Positions 4,919 through 5,092 of a stretch of DNA of 5,092 nucleotides are shown piece after piece (the first letter of the stretch is position 1; each line of letters begins with the position of its first letter). Both the position numbers and the translations under genes were made by a program. The notes beneath the pieces are model-generated. The model worked only from the letters and a program-made list of their open reading frames with translations. It searched no databases and had not been told where the DNA came from. Origin of the DNA: an uncultured Clostridia bacterium (GTDB taxonomy: Bacteria > Bacillota > Clostridia > Oscillospirales > Acutalibacteraceae); NCBI GenBank assembly GCA_946610835.1, contig CAMOCU010000108.1:1-5092 (forward strand), written 5' to 3'.

Positions 4919-5092
4919 TATGCTTCAGGCGTTCGGGCAGTATAAACTGCTGACCGTTTTGCTTATCCTTGCCGTTGTTCTGGCCGTTTTTATGGTTACA
5001 ATCGCTTCTCGTGCCGTCCGCAGGCATAATCGTGCGCGTGATGCAATTCTGCAGCGCTACAAGCAGGAAGATCTGCTGCGCCGAAAGTATGC
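4908..5092 (+). CDS. Unidentified single-pass membrane protein (3' end outside window)
   Basis: Only the first 61 codons are visible. A perfect AGGAGG lies 7 nt before the ATG, which overlaps the last codons of rsmI by 11 bp in another frame. Residues about 13-33 form one strong hydrophobic helix (KLLTVLLILAVVLAVFMVTI), followed at once by a basic stretch (R35, R38, R39, H40, R42, R44). By the positive-inside rule the C-terminal part should be cytosolic. After the helix an amphipathic charged segment with RYKQEDLLRRKY begins. I do not recognise the family. It is not the abrB gene found beside rsmI in Bacillus. The tight coupling suggests the same operon. Confidence 0.82.
   Translation, partial: MLRDMLQAFGQYKLLTVLLILAVVLAVFMVTIASRAVRRHNRARDAILQRYKQEDLLRRKY

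Overview
This window looks like chromosomal DNA from a low-to-mid GC Gram-positive bacterium, most likely a gut-type member of Clostridia (Oscillospiraceae-like). The evidence is indirect: strong AGGAGG-type ribosome binding sites, several near-consensus sigma-A promoters with 17-bp spacers, a YabB-like methyltransferase next to rsmI as in Firmicutes, and secreted repeat proteins and short EDIIT-motif peptides of a style I recall from Clostridia. Genus cannot be fixed from the sequence alone.

Left part (1-1770, minus strand). A perfect-consensus promoter at 1742-1770 drives a 414-residue exported protein (444-1688) with a signal peptide, InlB-B-repeat-like modules and a C-terminal beta-rich domain. 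Downstream on the same strand come two small paralogous genes, neither of which I recognise by name: a complete 58-residue peptide (185-361) and a second copy that starts at a TTG codon and runs off the left edge (1-112). They share an N-terminal block (Y-x2-P-x-M-x2-EAF-x-VEDIIT) and a second block near the C-terminus, separated by a linker that differs in length. AT-rich hairpins precede the first peptide gene and a strong GC-rich hairpin lies between the two. This cluster is the most novel part of the window.

Middle (1867-3270). A HAD-superfamily subclass IIA phosphatase (1915-2694, minus) ends at a hairpin terminator and is transcribed divergently from an XRE-type regulator (2816-3241, plus). 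Both promoters lie in the 121-bp gap and predict very short 5' leaders. The regulator ends in a strong terminator that overlaps its stop codon.

Right part (3333-5092, plus strand). A tight operon holds a TrmN6/YabB-type N6-adenine tRNA methyltransferase, then RsmI (16S rRNA C1402 2'-O-methyltransferase), then the start of an unidentified single-pass membrane protein whose start overlaps the rsmI end by 11 bp. This is a translation and RNA-modification operon of conserved Firmicutes type, except that the third gene is not the abrB found next to rsmI in Bacillus.

No tRNA, rRNA, CRISPR, insertion sequence or phage gene was seen.
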